Shown: positions 54,724-64,000 of the stretch, in pieces
Layout: each line of letters starts with the position of its first letter
Numbering within the stretch: position 1 is the stretch's first letter
Assembly: GCA_964036045.1 (NCBI GenBank)
Contig: OZ038399.1
Span: 26,115,349 to 26,179,348, forward strand
Source of the DNA: Eutreptiella sp. 'Long Island Sound 2002'
Taxonomy: Eukaryota > Euglenozoa > Euglenophyceae > Eutreptiales > Eutreptiaceae
Direction: 5' to 3'
DNA length: 64,000 bases
Made by a program: the position numbers and the translations under genes
Notes under the pieces: model-generated
The model's database searches: none
What the model was told of the DNA's origin: nothing
What the model saw: the letters and a program-made list of their open reading frames with translations, nothing else

Positions 54724-55324
54724 AAATCAGAAGGTCTCAGTTCCATCAGGCGATCCCGCAAAGTGGAAGGGACGGTGCAAGGGATAAACGACAACTGTAC
54801 GCTGGCGCCCAGAGATCGCCCGGGCAACCTCACCTCACCCAAGAGTACGCCATCATGCGAAATCATGCCTGAAAACAACCGGAACAGGAATGGGATGTGA
54901 ATGCAGAGGACCGCGGGCAACCCTGAGGGAGGCACGGATCCCCTCCAAAGCAACGGGAAGGAGGCACAGTGCAACTCGCGGACGGAATTCAACAACATCT
55001 GCGCATTTACACAGTCCGGATAAGAGGGGAAACCAACCACGCGCTACGAAGGTCCTTTGGAGCTCTCCGCCGCCTGGTGAGCAACGGCCCTGATTGGCGC
55101 GCACCACTGCCCACTGGCTGGCATGGCTGCTACGCGCTGCGTTTGCCTGCGACCAACGTGCTCGTCGCGTGTCCTGGGGCAGAGCGGCCCATGGGGGAGC
55201 CCTGTAGGCCCTTTCAGGGACGGGGCAGACCACAGGGGCGCCAGTGTTCCCAAGATCTCTCACAGCCCCCCAAGAGAGAAGAGAGAGGGGGGCTGAACAG
55301 CGGTCTTCGGGACCGTCACCGCCA

Positions 55325-56274
55325 TCAGCAGCCGATACACGAGAAGACCGAGATCTTGGGCCCCTCCAGCGCCGTGTCGGTGTGCGACAGCGTCAACCGC
55401 TTCGACGACGCCGCGCCCTTCAGGTCGTCGAACGCCTGGTGCCCCGTGTCGCTCAGCCCGTTGCCCTGGACGTTCAGGTCGAGCGACCGCAGCGTCGCGG
55501 CGCGCTGCAAGTCCACGGCGGTGAGCGCGATGGCTCCGGCAGTGCCCACGGAGTTGTTCTTGAGGTTGAGCGTCAAGTGCTGGAGGGCCGGGGCCGAGTA
55601 GAGGGAGGCCAGCGCCGACGCCCCGTGCTCGCGGATGCGGTTGTTGTCCAGCAGCAGGACGCAGGACTCCAGCTGCGGCGCGGCCCGGAGGTCCGCCAGC
55701 GCCTCGGCCCCGTCGTCAGCCACGTCGTTGAACCCGAGGTCGAGCGAGAGGCTCCGGAGCGCGCGCGCGCTCTTCAGGCCGGAGATCCATCGGGCGCCGG
55801 CGCAGCCCAAGCGGTTGAAGCGCAGGCCCAGTGTCACGCGGCACAGGGAAGGGGCCGCGCCGAGCTCCGCGAGCAGCTTCGCGCCGGAGGGGCCCACCTC
55901 GCATCCGTACAGCTCCAGCGAGAGGGTGTGCAGTGCGGGGGCGCGCTTCAGGGCCGCGAGGGCCTGCAGCCCCTGGGCCCCCAGTTGGTTGGTGCGGTCC
56001 CGGAGGCAGAAGCGGAACGTGGCGAGCGTTGAGGAGTCCTTGAGCCCAGTCACAAGGGCCGCGGCGTCGCGGTCCTTCAGTTTGGTGCCCGTGAGGCTCA
56101 GGGTGTGCGTCCGCGACAGCGTGGCCGCCACGCGCGCACAGCTGGCCGGCCTCACGCCCAACTTCAAGTGCTGCCGCTGCAGCACCGCCCACAACTTCGA
56201 GCAGACGTGGCTGAGCGTTGGGGACTGCAGGAAGTCGGAGACGCAAGCCCACACTTCGACAGGAAGAACGTCGA
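55325..56274 (-). CDS. F-box/leucine-rich-repeat protein, 3' exon
   Basis: The frame opens at a probable acceptor (CTCTGCAG, exon from 56274). It begins with an F-box-like segment, DVLPVEVWACVSDFLQSP followed by L..V...LW, the usual E3-ligase adaptor motif that binds Skp1. After a short linker come about eight ribonuclease-inhibitor-type LRRs (L.sL.L..N.i...GA.AL..L..AP.L..L.L), residues about 70-290, and a C terminus ending CIGC at TGA 55325-55327. No ATG precedes the F-box in this frame, so a 5' exon is missing. The exon is distinctly GC-rich. Probable role: substrate receptor of an SCF ubiquitin ligase (inference from family). Confidence 0.75.
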
Positions 56275-56299
56275 CTGCAGAGACCTGCCGCCCTGGGGC

Positions 56300-57260
56300 A
56301 GCCGGAAGTGAGGTTCAAGGGGTGTGCGGAACTGGCACGAGATGAAAGGAAACTCCCCGCTGCCAAATGCGTCTGTTCACGGCGTCCCAAAAAGGTTTAT
56401 GGTGTCCATGGACCGTGCACGGTGTCAACACATGTGGCACGCTGTCTGGCAAGTGTGTGTATCAACCGCAGACGCAACCATACACAAACCCCGCGCACCG
56501 TCGACAAACCACACACGGTGTCTCCAAGCGTGTTCACAATGTCAACAGCGCATAACAATAGCCTTGTTTGCCATTACAATGGCCTCTATGCAGTTGTTCC
56601 ATATCAAGCTAGGGTCCTCTTTTTTGAGATGTTTGGGGCTGAAGGCCGCCAGGCATTCAGACCGCCACGCCCGCCGCCAAGCCAGCCTGGCCGCCCTGCC
56701 CATGCCCTTTGCCCAAGCCGAAGGCATGGCCGTGGCTCTCTTGGCCCAGCACTACAGGTGAAACCCGTGATACCATGACTGCCCACCAACTGTGCACGGT
56801 GTTCCAGAACTGTGCACAGCGTCTACAACCTGTCCGCGGTGTCCACAGAGTGTGCACGGTCTGTAGTCCACACACAGGATCGCAGCCCTGACCTATGAGC
56901 TTCGGTTTGGACGTAGAGTCAAGTTTTGAAGGAACTCTTCCCCATCCGAAATCGAGCTGATGGCAGCAGAGGCCAGGGCGGTACGTTGAGCCAAAGGATT
57001 GTGACCGCCAGCTGCTTGTCAAGACGAACTGTCATTCTGCAAGGGCAATTCGCTGAAATTTTGTGATTAGGAAACGCTCCGCCGCAGCCCAAGTAGCTTG
57101 CCAAAGGCCAGGATTGTCCTTGTTTTTTGGTTCAGGAAAGTCACCCGAGGGTTACTGGTTGTTTGTTGGCGGTTGGCGGTTGGGAGTGCTTACTGCGTGC
57201 CACAGGCGCACCACAGGCGCGCCTATGGCTTTAGGGTCATCAACATCGCATGAGTTTTCC
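56300..57260. other. Intergenic, no supported gene
   Basis: Contains iterated GTGCACGGTGTC/GTCCACGGTGT-like words at 56400-56530 and 56790-56870. It lies upstream of the F-box exon and should contain its 5' exon and promoter, which I cannot place. Confidence 0.4.
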
Positions 57261-57267
57261 TCAAATT

Positions 57268-58376
57268 CTATTGCCTTCGGCAAGGCACCTCGAAGAGGGG
57301 AGAGGGACAACCACTCTTGAGCCGCCGAGGCTGGAAAACTACAGAAGCAGGTTGTGCCCTAGACCCCTTGGGAGCCCCCCCCCGCCCACCCAATTAGGGT
57401 GAAAAACACATAAAGAGGGGCTAAAACATGCTTTACATAGCATATTTCACCATTGTAAGTGGTCACAATATCAAAAAAATGTTTTGCAAAAATTTCCATT
57501 TTTGACCTGTAGAGGGTGGAAAACTGCTTAAGCAGTTTGTGCACACACCAAATGCCATTGAACCACCTACAAACAGCAATTTTGAAGCTTTTGGGGGGCC
57601 CATGGTTCGGGCTAGATGGGCCCAGTGGCCACTACGTGGGTGCCCATGGGCGCTCAAGTACCCGTATTGTCACCAAATGATCACCCAAACCCATCCTAGG
57701 GGCAACAGAAGGGTTTCGGAAAAAGCGGAAATGTGAAAAACTTTCAAGTGTCACTAAACAGCGTACGCAACAGCAATTTTGGGGCTTTCGGAGGGCCCAT
57801 TGCACGGGCTGCATAGGCCTAGCGGCCACTACGTGGGTCCCCATGGGTGCTCAAGTACCCGTATTGTCACCAAATGATCACTCAAACCCATCCTAGGGGG
57901 AACGGAAAGGTTTCATGAAAAATCGAGTTTCAAAAAACTTTCACGTGCCACTAAACAGCCTATCCAGCGTGAAAATGGCTAAGTCCTCACTGCCAAGGGG
58001 CCATATGGGCGGGGCTGACTGGGGGTACCTGGAGTTGGGACCCGGGACCCCCGCCATCGGTTAGGGGGTCCATATACAAGAAAAAAGTTCTTCAGGACCC
58101 AGGTCCAAATACACACACAGCGGCCACCATACGCAAAGAAGTTTTGACCCCCCCACCCCCCCCCCCAAAAAAAGGGGTACCCAGGTGCGGGGGGGGTACG
58201 GGGGTCAAAATCCAAAAAATCATTGGGGGATCATTTCTGGTCCTAAAATGATGATTTTACAAGGGGTTAGACGTTAGAAACCATACATGGGTGGGCTACG
58301 CGAACGACCCCCAAAAAGGGGGGTATACGACGCTCGCGCCTGCGCTTGATCTAACAACCTCTCTTCGAGGTGATTT
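57268..58376. mobile_element. CACCTCGAAGAGG TIR element, copy 2 (~1.1 kb)
   Basis: TIRs at 57286-57299 and 58359-58372 (CACCTCGAAGAG core, inverted). Left part like 30960-31400; right ~240 bp like 9291-9536. The interior has a ~180-bp direct repeat (GTGGCCACTACGTGGGTGCC...CATCCTAGGGG, about 57620-57720 and 57825-57905). No transposase. Confidence 0.75.
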
Positions 58377-58746
58377 GGCCACCTGCACATTTGAATTATC
58401 CATGCTGTTCATTTGATACTGTCGGAGCTCTAGTACTTGCAGCACATACGGTTAGCTCATACTTCAAACGTGCCACGATGCTATGGCGTTTCCAATGTAC
58501 TGACCTTGCCGAAACAAGTCCCCATAGATTGCATGTGATTGCGAGATAAATTGTCTGCGTCTTATCAAAAGGACACCGCGTGAAACAAAACGGGGGAAGC
58601 AGAAAACATAAAAAAAAAAAGAAGAAACACCAAGGCAAGCATGATGATGATGAAAAAAAGAAACAACACTGCACGTGCATCTTCTACTCTACTTGGCTCT
58701 ACTCAGCAAACCCTCACATTCATGCTCGAGGTGGCCGATTCCACTT

Positions 58747-59400
58747 TCAAGTGAGGAAATCATGTGTCCACCCGTCACACTGCAAAACTTCCAAAGCACG
58801 GGTGACATTTTGAATGACAAGTACTTGCTTGTCGATTGTCCTTACGTCAACCAGTTTGTAGGCTTGGTGAAAAGCAGACTCTAGTGAGCCACAATACCTT
58901 TCAAAGCTGCAATACACTAGTGTGTATGCATTATCAAATTGCAAGAGCTTACGAGTCGAGTTGTGAGTACGCGTTGGGAAGCTCATCAACTTTGGGGCTT
59001 GCTTCTTTGCCCAATTGATTTGGGTGTTTTCTTGGTGTGTGATAGTCGCTAGCATGGCAGCAAGGCTAGCAATGGATTTTATTTGCCCATCGTAGCTGGC
59101 AATATTGAAACCCACATCATGGAGGATTGGTTGGGACACATGAAACGCCATACTCCGGCCAACTTGCTGCCAATTCCCTTTAGTGCGCAATGCTAAATCT
59201 GCTTCGGCTTTCTCCAACTCAAACAAGCGCTTGCCCACAACAATCCCCTCATCAAACACCTGCTTGCACTTGCGGCTCGGCACGTAGGGCGAGCCGTTCC
59301 CCCTTGAGGCCTGGTATTGGGGAGACGTGGCCAGCTGACATTTGCGTTCACTGATTCGGCGGAAGAAGTCCATCACATGTATCACTTGTGAAACAAAAAG
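58747..59400 (-). CDS. Hypothetical protein, about 200 aa
   Basis: The best internal start is the Met in MDFFRRISERKC, near 59370. The sequence is helical and charged (for example GKRLFELEKAEADLALR), without low complexity, ending at 58747. No family recognised, no intron evident. Adjacent plus-strand ORFs are shadows. Confidence 0.35.
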   Translation of the reverse strand, partial: LFVSQVIHVMDFFRRISERKCQLATSPQYQASRGNGSPYVPSRKCKQVFDEGIVVGKRLFELEKAEADLALRTKGNWQQVGRSMAFHVSQPILHDVGFNIASYDGQIKSIASLAAMLATITHQENTQINWAKKQAPKLMSFPTRTHNSTRKLLQFDNAYTLVYCSFERYCGSLESAFHQAYKLVDVRTIDKQVLVIQNVTRALEVLQCDGWTHDFLT

Positions 59401-59736
59401 TATACCAATCAGCTTCCATTCCACAACAACGCCCCTCTTCCATAGCAGCATGTATCATCATGCTACCATACAACCCTTAAGGTTACGGTGCCGAATACTG
59501 CCTTTGTTTGCATGCCTGCCCACCCGCCATAACCGCCTCTTCTACTGCACCGGGTTGAAAACGTTGCAGGAATATTCCCAAACATGTCCAAATCAGTCAG
59601 CGAAACATCATCTGGTTCCCCAAACGTAGCGAAGTCGTCATTGCATCCTCACCTTACTCCCCAACTGTCCTAGCATTCGATGCTTCTATCTTTCCTTTCA
59701 GTTGGGTAAAAGGAGTGAAGTAAAGACCGGAGAGAG

Positions 59737-59979
59737 ATGGACCCAAGGGAACTCAGCCTTGGGGAGGAAGAGGCCTCCAATGCAGCACGATCCCTAGCGG
59801 CGGCCAGAGTTGTGGTGTTGGTAGAGCAAGGGACCTTGAGTGGTGTACTCTTTCCTAGAATGCGCCGCAAACCCACCCCAAAGATCTTCAATTGTCGTGC
59901 AATGGGCATTCATGAAGCACTAGAGCTTGTGGAAAAGGGAAATGCCAGTCTAATGGCAGACGAGGAGAAACCACGCTAA
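59737..59979 (+). CDS. Hypothetical small ORF, 80 aa
   Basis: MDPRELSLGEEEASNAARSL start, with a clean ATG after a purine-rich leader. It is divergent from the 58.7-59.4 kb ORF. No recognised domain; possibly a first exon. Confidence 0.25.
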   Translation: MDPRELSLGEEEASNAARSLAAARVVVLVEQGTLSGVLFPRMRRKPTPKIFNCRAMGIHEALELVEKGNASLMADEEKPR

Positions 59980-60389
59980 CATATTGCTAAGATGCTCTTG
60001 GAGACAATTACAAGAAAAGCCTATGTATCTGCTTTTACAGAGTGGAATGGGGGGTTGATGGTCGGTATCTGATTGACTGAATGCGCCCGCCATAGGGACT
60101 TTCAGTGCTTGGTTCCATTGTGATCCTCATCCGGTAATTAGGGCTGACCGGCGGCGCCGCACATATGCAGTACAAACCATGGGGTCAATCTACATATTGT
60201 ATTCATCTGTCTCTGATGATGTCCGCACCTGCTCACCTGTAAGTGTGAAGTGGCAAATGCGGGTCTGTGGGACGGAGTGGAATGTAAGGTCATGTGCCGC
60301 GGAACCCGCCATGTAGGGGCCTAACCGTGAAGACGTGATACCGCTAGACTTGTCAAAGAACAAGCCCTAGCAGCATATACCGCACAACT

Positions 60390-61985
60390 TGAAGCAAGAT
60401 ATATATTTCGGAAGTTGGCGACTGCGGAAGTCACAGGCGGTGATATGCGGGCAAAGTGGCTACATCACCCGTGCCAATCTTAGATGTCCAAATTGTTGGC
60501 ACGTGGAGAGAATCACAGGTAGCAACCTAAAACCATGCCAGCTCACGGGCCCATACGTGGACAAAGTGGCTACTTCACCTCCCTCCCCCTTATTATTTCA
60601 CATAGGCGGAAAATCAGAAGAGCCTACGCGCACCCTACAAACTTGGGGGACCACACACATATCTGCACGAACTGAGCAAAATGGCAAACATATCCAAACA
60701 ATCATCAATGGTTTTTGCTGCGGGGTTGACAACACACATTCTCTACTCTATTCAACCCGTACATCACCCGAGAGTCCACATCACACGTGCCATCAAAGAG
60801 TACTCTGATTGTAGAAGGGGAACAAAATCACATATGGCTGGCTATCCTTCAACCTCCAAGGGGCCATGTGTGGGCAAACTCGCTACATGCCCCCTGCAAT
60901 CTTGTCGGTCCCCAAATGTCGGAACGGGGAGAAAGTAGGAAGCGGCTGGCCGAACAACCGCATTTGGGAAGCCCACGTGTGGGCCAAATGGCTACATCCC
61001 GCCTCACGTCTCGGAAGTCCCCAGTGCTTAGCATGGAAAACAACATTAGAATTGGCCGTCTGGAGGGTCCCCATGCGCGCACAATGGCTACATCTGCCCT
61101 GCCACCTTGGGGGTTCCAAATACTAAATACGGGGAGAATTTCAGAAAACTTTACCAAGCACGAGGACGAAATCAGAAGTGCCAACCCAAACACATGCTAT
61201 TTCATGGGACCATATAGGAGCAAAGTGGGTGCATCATCACGCTTATCTTGGGAGTACCAAGTGCTCAAAAAGGGGGGCACATCAGAGATGGATATCCAAA
61301 CCTTGCAGCCTTAGAGGCCCAAATGTGGCAACGTGCCCAGATCACCCCTGCCATCACGGGCTTCCGGGTGCTGGGGTCCGAGACAAAATTAGTAGTGGTT
61401 GTGCAACCCATGCCGTCTCAGGTGCCAATGTGCATGCAAACTGGCTCGATGACCCGTGCCCTCTCAGAGGTCGCCAATGCCGACCACGGTGACAAATTCA
61501 GAATTTGCTACTTATCCCATGCCATCTCAAAAGAACCTGGGTGGGCAAAAGGGTTGTACATCACCCCCGTCATCCATAGTGTTCGCAAAGCTTAGCACAA
61601 CGACAAAATTAGAACTGGAGAGTAAAACCGTGTCCTTTTGGGGCTCATGTGTGCAACATGCCTACATCACCCGTGCGATTTTGGGGCACCACCAATGTTT
61701 AGCACGGGAACAAGATCAGAAGGGCCTGCTGAAACCCTTCTTTTTGGGACAGTGACATGTGGGCAAGAGGGATCCTGCCGTTGGCCCCTTTTGTTAAGAG
61801 CGAAAGAAAACGAGCACATCACTAGCCACCTACATCTTGCGGTGTAGGGGACGGCAGAGGCCGGCATGGCGGGTACATTGCCACACACATCTCGGGTGTC
61901 CCCGATGCTCACATTGCAAGAATTCAGAAGGGGCTGTTTAATCCATGCCATCCAAACGGACCGCATGTGGGCAAAGGGGCTTACT
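60390..61985 (+). repeat. Degenerate ~100-110-bp tandem repeats
   Basis: Recurring order GGGCAAAGTGGCTACATCAC, CCGTGCCATCTC, GGGGGTCCCCAA, GCACGGGGACAAAATCAGAA. About 14 diverged units. Related short arrays at 30775-30920, 47970-48050 and 50637-50830 keep the GGGGGTCCCC...AAAATCAGAA core. ORFs across it are open by composition only. Confidence 0.7.
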
Positions 61986-61989
61986 GCCG

Positions 61990-62419
61990 GGGATCTTCTC
62001 TGTCTCGTGTTTCCCCATTTCCTATTTTTTCTTTCTATTTTTTGACTGACTGCCGATTTGCGGCCTCAGCGACCACGCGCACTCGCGCGCCCAAAATTCA
62101 CTGTTTGCGTTTTGAATGATCCACCGGTCGTTCATAGTGTTTGTTGTAAATGAATCGTTAATGCAAAGCCAAGTTGTTTGAGGACGAAAAGGCACAGCTG
62201 TGGTTTACGGTGAAAGATACAATCCCGTGTTTAATGCTTTGTATGTTACTGAGCACGCTTGATCCGTCCTTCACTATTTCACATCCTTATGGCCCATTGA
62301 AGAGTCTGACTTGATTGTGCTTTGCTCTGGAACCGATCACACGGAGACGTAGTGCGTGAGAGTAACTCTACTACTTTGGCAAGGTGCAAACACGTGAAAA
62401 AATTTGACTCATCTATCTC
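61990..62419. other. Leader of retroelement 3, no gene
   Basis: Unique AT-balanced DNA between the degenerate array and the gag-like ATG. It may include the 5' UTR/promoter of the element; no terminal repeat seen. Confidence 0.4.
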
Positions 62420-63524
62420 ATGGCTTGGAATAACAATTGGGACTCTTCATGGAACGAATCTTGGGCGGACTTTTGGCAACATGATTCTGGGTATGCCCAT
62501 GACTACCCTTCTTGGAATTCCTATCAATCATACTCCGGCTCCAAAGGCCGTGACGGCAAAGGCAAAGCCGGCAAAGGAAAGGGTAAAGGCGCGAAAGGAA
62601 AGGCCGGAAAAGGCGTCAAAAGTGATGGCAAGAGCCATGGCAATTCCCACTCTCCTGGCGGCCCCTACCTTTGCATTAAATGTGGTGATGCATCCCATTT
62701 CACGAAGGATTGTCAATGCCCATACAACCGCGCGTACTATTCCTACATGAAAGAGACGATTGAGAAGTCCCGTATTGCGCTTGAAAGAGAGTCCACCGAA
62801 CTTTGCGTGCAAGAAAGACTCTTTAGCAAAAACTCCATTGCTAAAAAAAATTCACGGTATGAAGGATCTTTTGATCCAAAGGAATCGGTTCTCACCACGG
62901 GTTGGGACCCGGCTACGGCCCCGGCCGACCTCATTACATTTGCTCAATCTCGGTCTCGTGGCTTTCGTGGCACTATCTCTTTCACCCGCAAAGACTCCGT
63001 GTTTATTTTTGTTACCGTCATCTTTGTCTTCAAGACAAAATCCTATGCCCATGCATTCACTAACCACGTGAATGAGCACGCATCGGGAAACTCATGGTCC
63101 TACGGCGAGCCGGTGTTGGCATGGATCCCCAAAAAAGGAACCATAGAGTCCATTGTGGGCGGTGTTGATGCCTCCCGTGACATCTCTATTCAAGAATGGG
63201 CCAAGTCTCAAAACTCATCTTCCGAGGAGTCGGGAAATGAATCCAATGACAACGACAAACAAGCACGGAGAAAAAAGGCCAAGATAAAACAAGCCGAGGA
63301 AGATGCATCTTCTTCATCCTCCTCCCATGAAGGTTCACTCGTGGGCCGGTGTCTGTCCCTGCTCATTAAATCCTTTTCTGAACTGTCGTCTAACCTCGAG
63401 GTCTGGAACATGCAGGAGTGTAAACAGCGCTTCACCACAGCCTGCGACTCGGCTGCCAGTGACCCCATGGAGTGGTGTGGAGCCGAACAAGACATGGTAA
63501 ACATGTATACAGAAATACCCACCC
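62420..63524 (+). CDS. Gag-like KG-rich protein with CCHC zinc knuckle, N-terminal part of retroelement 3
   Basis: Starts at ATG 62420. Residues 1-40 are W/N/S/Y-rich, 40-75 a KGKGKG-type basic repeat, and about 87-100 a perfect CCHC knuckle (CIKCGDASHFTKDC, Cx2Cx4Hx4C). The middle part is unrecognised, followed by an acidic/basic stretch (about 270-300). From about residue 305 it enters reverse transcriptase: DMVNMYTEIP is RT motif A. The frame then breaks at a C7 run (63522-63528). Confidence 0.65.
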
Positions 63525-63528
63525 CCCC

Positions 63529-64000
63529 ATGTGCGAGACGCTGTAGTCTATGCGCTGACCAAGGTCCAGGGAGCCCGACGCTCCCGCCGCCCGATTTCGT
63601 GGTTCGCTGTGTCGAAAAATGCTAAATCAGAAGACCGGTTGGATTCAACTGCCAGCTCCTATTTTGTTAATATACCCCTGCACCTCGTCTTGGACTATAT
63701 TGATTATGAACTGTCCAGAAACGGGCTTTTCCGTGTCGGGGCCTGGGTCCTCAATCAGGTCCAGGGACTGCCAATGGGGGGGCCGAATTCGGCCCAGTTG
63801 GCTTGTATCTATATGGTGGTCAAGGAGACCCAAGAATACTGCAGTTGCCCTTTTTACCCCCCACATCCTTGCGTGCCGTTACCGTGATAATATCTACTTG
63901 TTTGGCCAAAAATCAGTGCTGTTCCAGCGCCTTCCTGAATTCCAGCATACTCTCGCCTCGATTTACTGCATGCCCGTCCAGTTCGAACAAATGGGTTCGT
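63529..64000 (+). pseudogene. Penelope-like reverse transcriptase, right part cut by window edge
   Basis: After the C7 run the frame continues HVRDAVVYAL, with motif B QGLPMGGPNSAQLACIYM. A second shift near the T5/C6 run (63851-63862) leads to motif C RYRDNIYLFG (63877 on). MYTxIP with G(L)xMG and an R-Y-x-D motif is closest to Penelope-like elements. The second catalytic Asp of motif C is Asn here. Two homopolymer frameshifts make it non-coding as written. Confidence 0.6.

Noticed and set aside
55244-56345. Long plus-strand and alternate minus-strand ORFs over the F-box/LRR exon
   Set aside because: Shadows of the GC-rich LRR frame; they lack periodic LRR residues and start in arbitrary places.
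60389-61755. Several plus-strand ORFs in the 60.4-62 kb region as genes
   Set aside because: All lie in the degenerate ~100-bp repeat array and share its repeated words.

Overview
The window looks like nuclear DNA from a eukaryotic microalga. The one complete, conserved gene is a plastid/plant-type geranylgeranyl diphosphate synthase (GGPPS) on the minus strand. It is split into six exons by five GT-AG introns that together are about ten times longer than the coding sequence. Everything else is sparse: an F-box/leucine-rich-repeat protein exon, a few hypothetical ORFs, and a great deal of mobile and tandem-repeat DNA. I cannot assign a species. A repeat-rich, GC-leaning algal genome fits, with TTAGGG-like interstitial repeats and DIRS/VIPER-type tyrosine-recombinase retroelements.

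Layout. 1-3617: 5' part of a tyrosine-recombinase retroelement (minus strand; gag, recombinase, linker, reverse transcriptase running off the left edge). 3693-4668: one arm of a ~970-bp inverted repeat whose partner is at 50918-51886. 5950-6985: rearranged DDE transposon. 8070-10655: 39-bp minisatellite split by a 620-bp TIR element that carries two tRNA-like Pol III promoter modules. 10.7-17.1 kb: non-coding, rich in poly-G/C tracts and short palindromic elements. 17123-27309: GGPPS, with introns full of repeats. 27.3-36.5 kb: transposon ends, 69-bp and 48-bp tandem repeats, a truncated Ulp1-like ORF, a 656-bp TIR element. 36.5-43.4 kb: second tyrosine-recombinase retroelement, with a pogo-like DDE transposase lodged between its recombinase and reverse transcriptase. 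43.4-52 kb: two more DDE-transposon relics and shared repeats. 55325-56274: F-box/LRR gene. 57.3-58.4 kb: second copy of the TIR element. 60.4-62 kb: degenerate ~100-bp repeats. 62420-64000: gag-like zinc-knuckle ORF followed by a Penelope-like reverse transcriptase cut by the right edge.

Three things stand out. (1) Homopolymer G/C tracts of 9-17 nt are extremely frequent, and several sit exactly where retroelement reading frames break. (2) A family of 330-395-bp non-coding elements has a poly-C run followed by TTGCG at one end and the inverted CGCAA plus poly-G at the other, with an internal copy of the arm. Four nearly complete copies and one interrupted copy are visible. (3) Both tyrosine-recombinase retroelements have the order gag-recombinase-RT(-RNase H), not the usual gag-RT-recombinase order of DIRS elements. 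All domain calls come from reading motifs; no database search was run.
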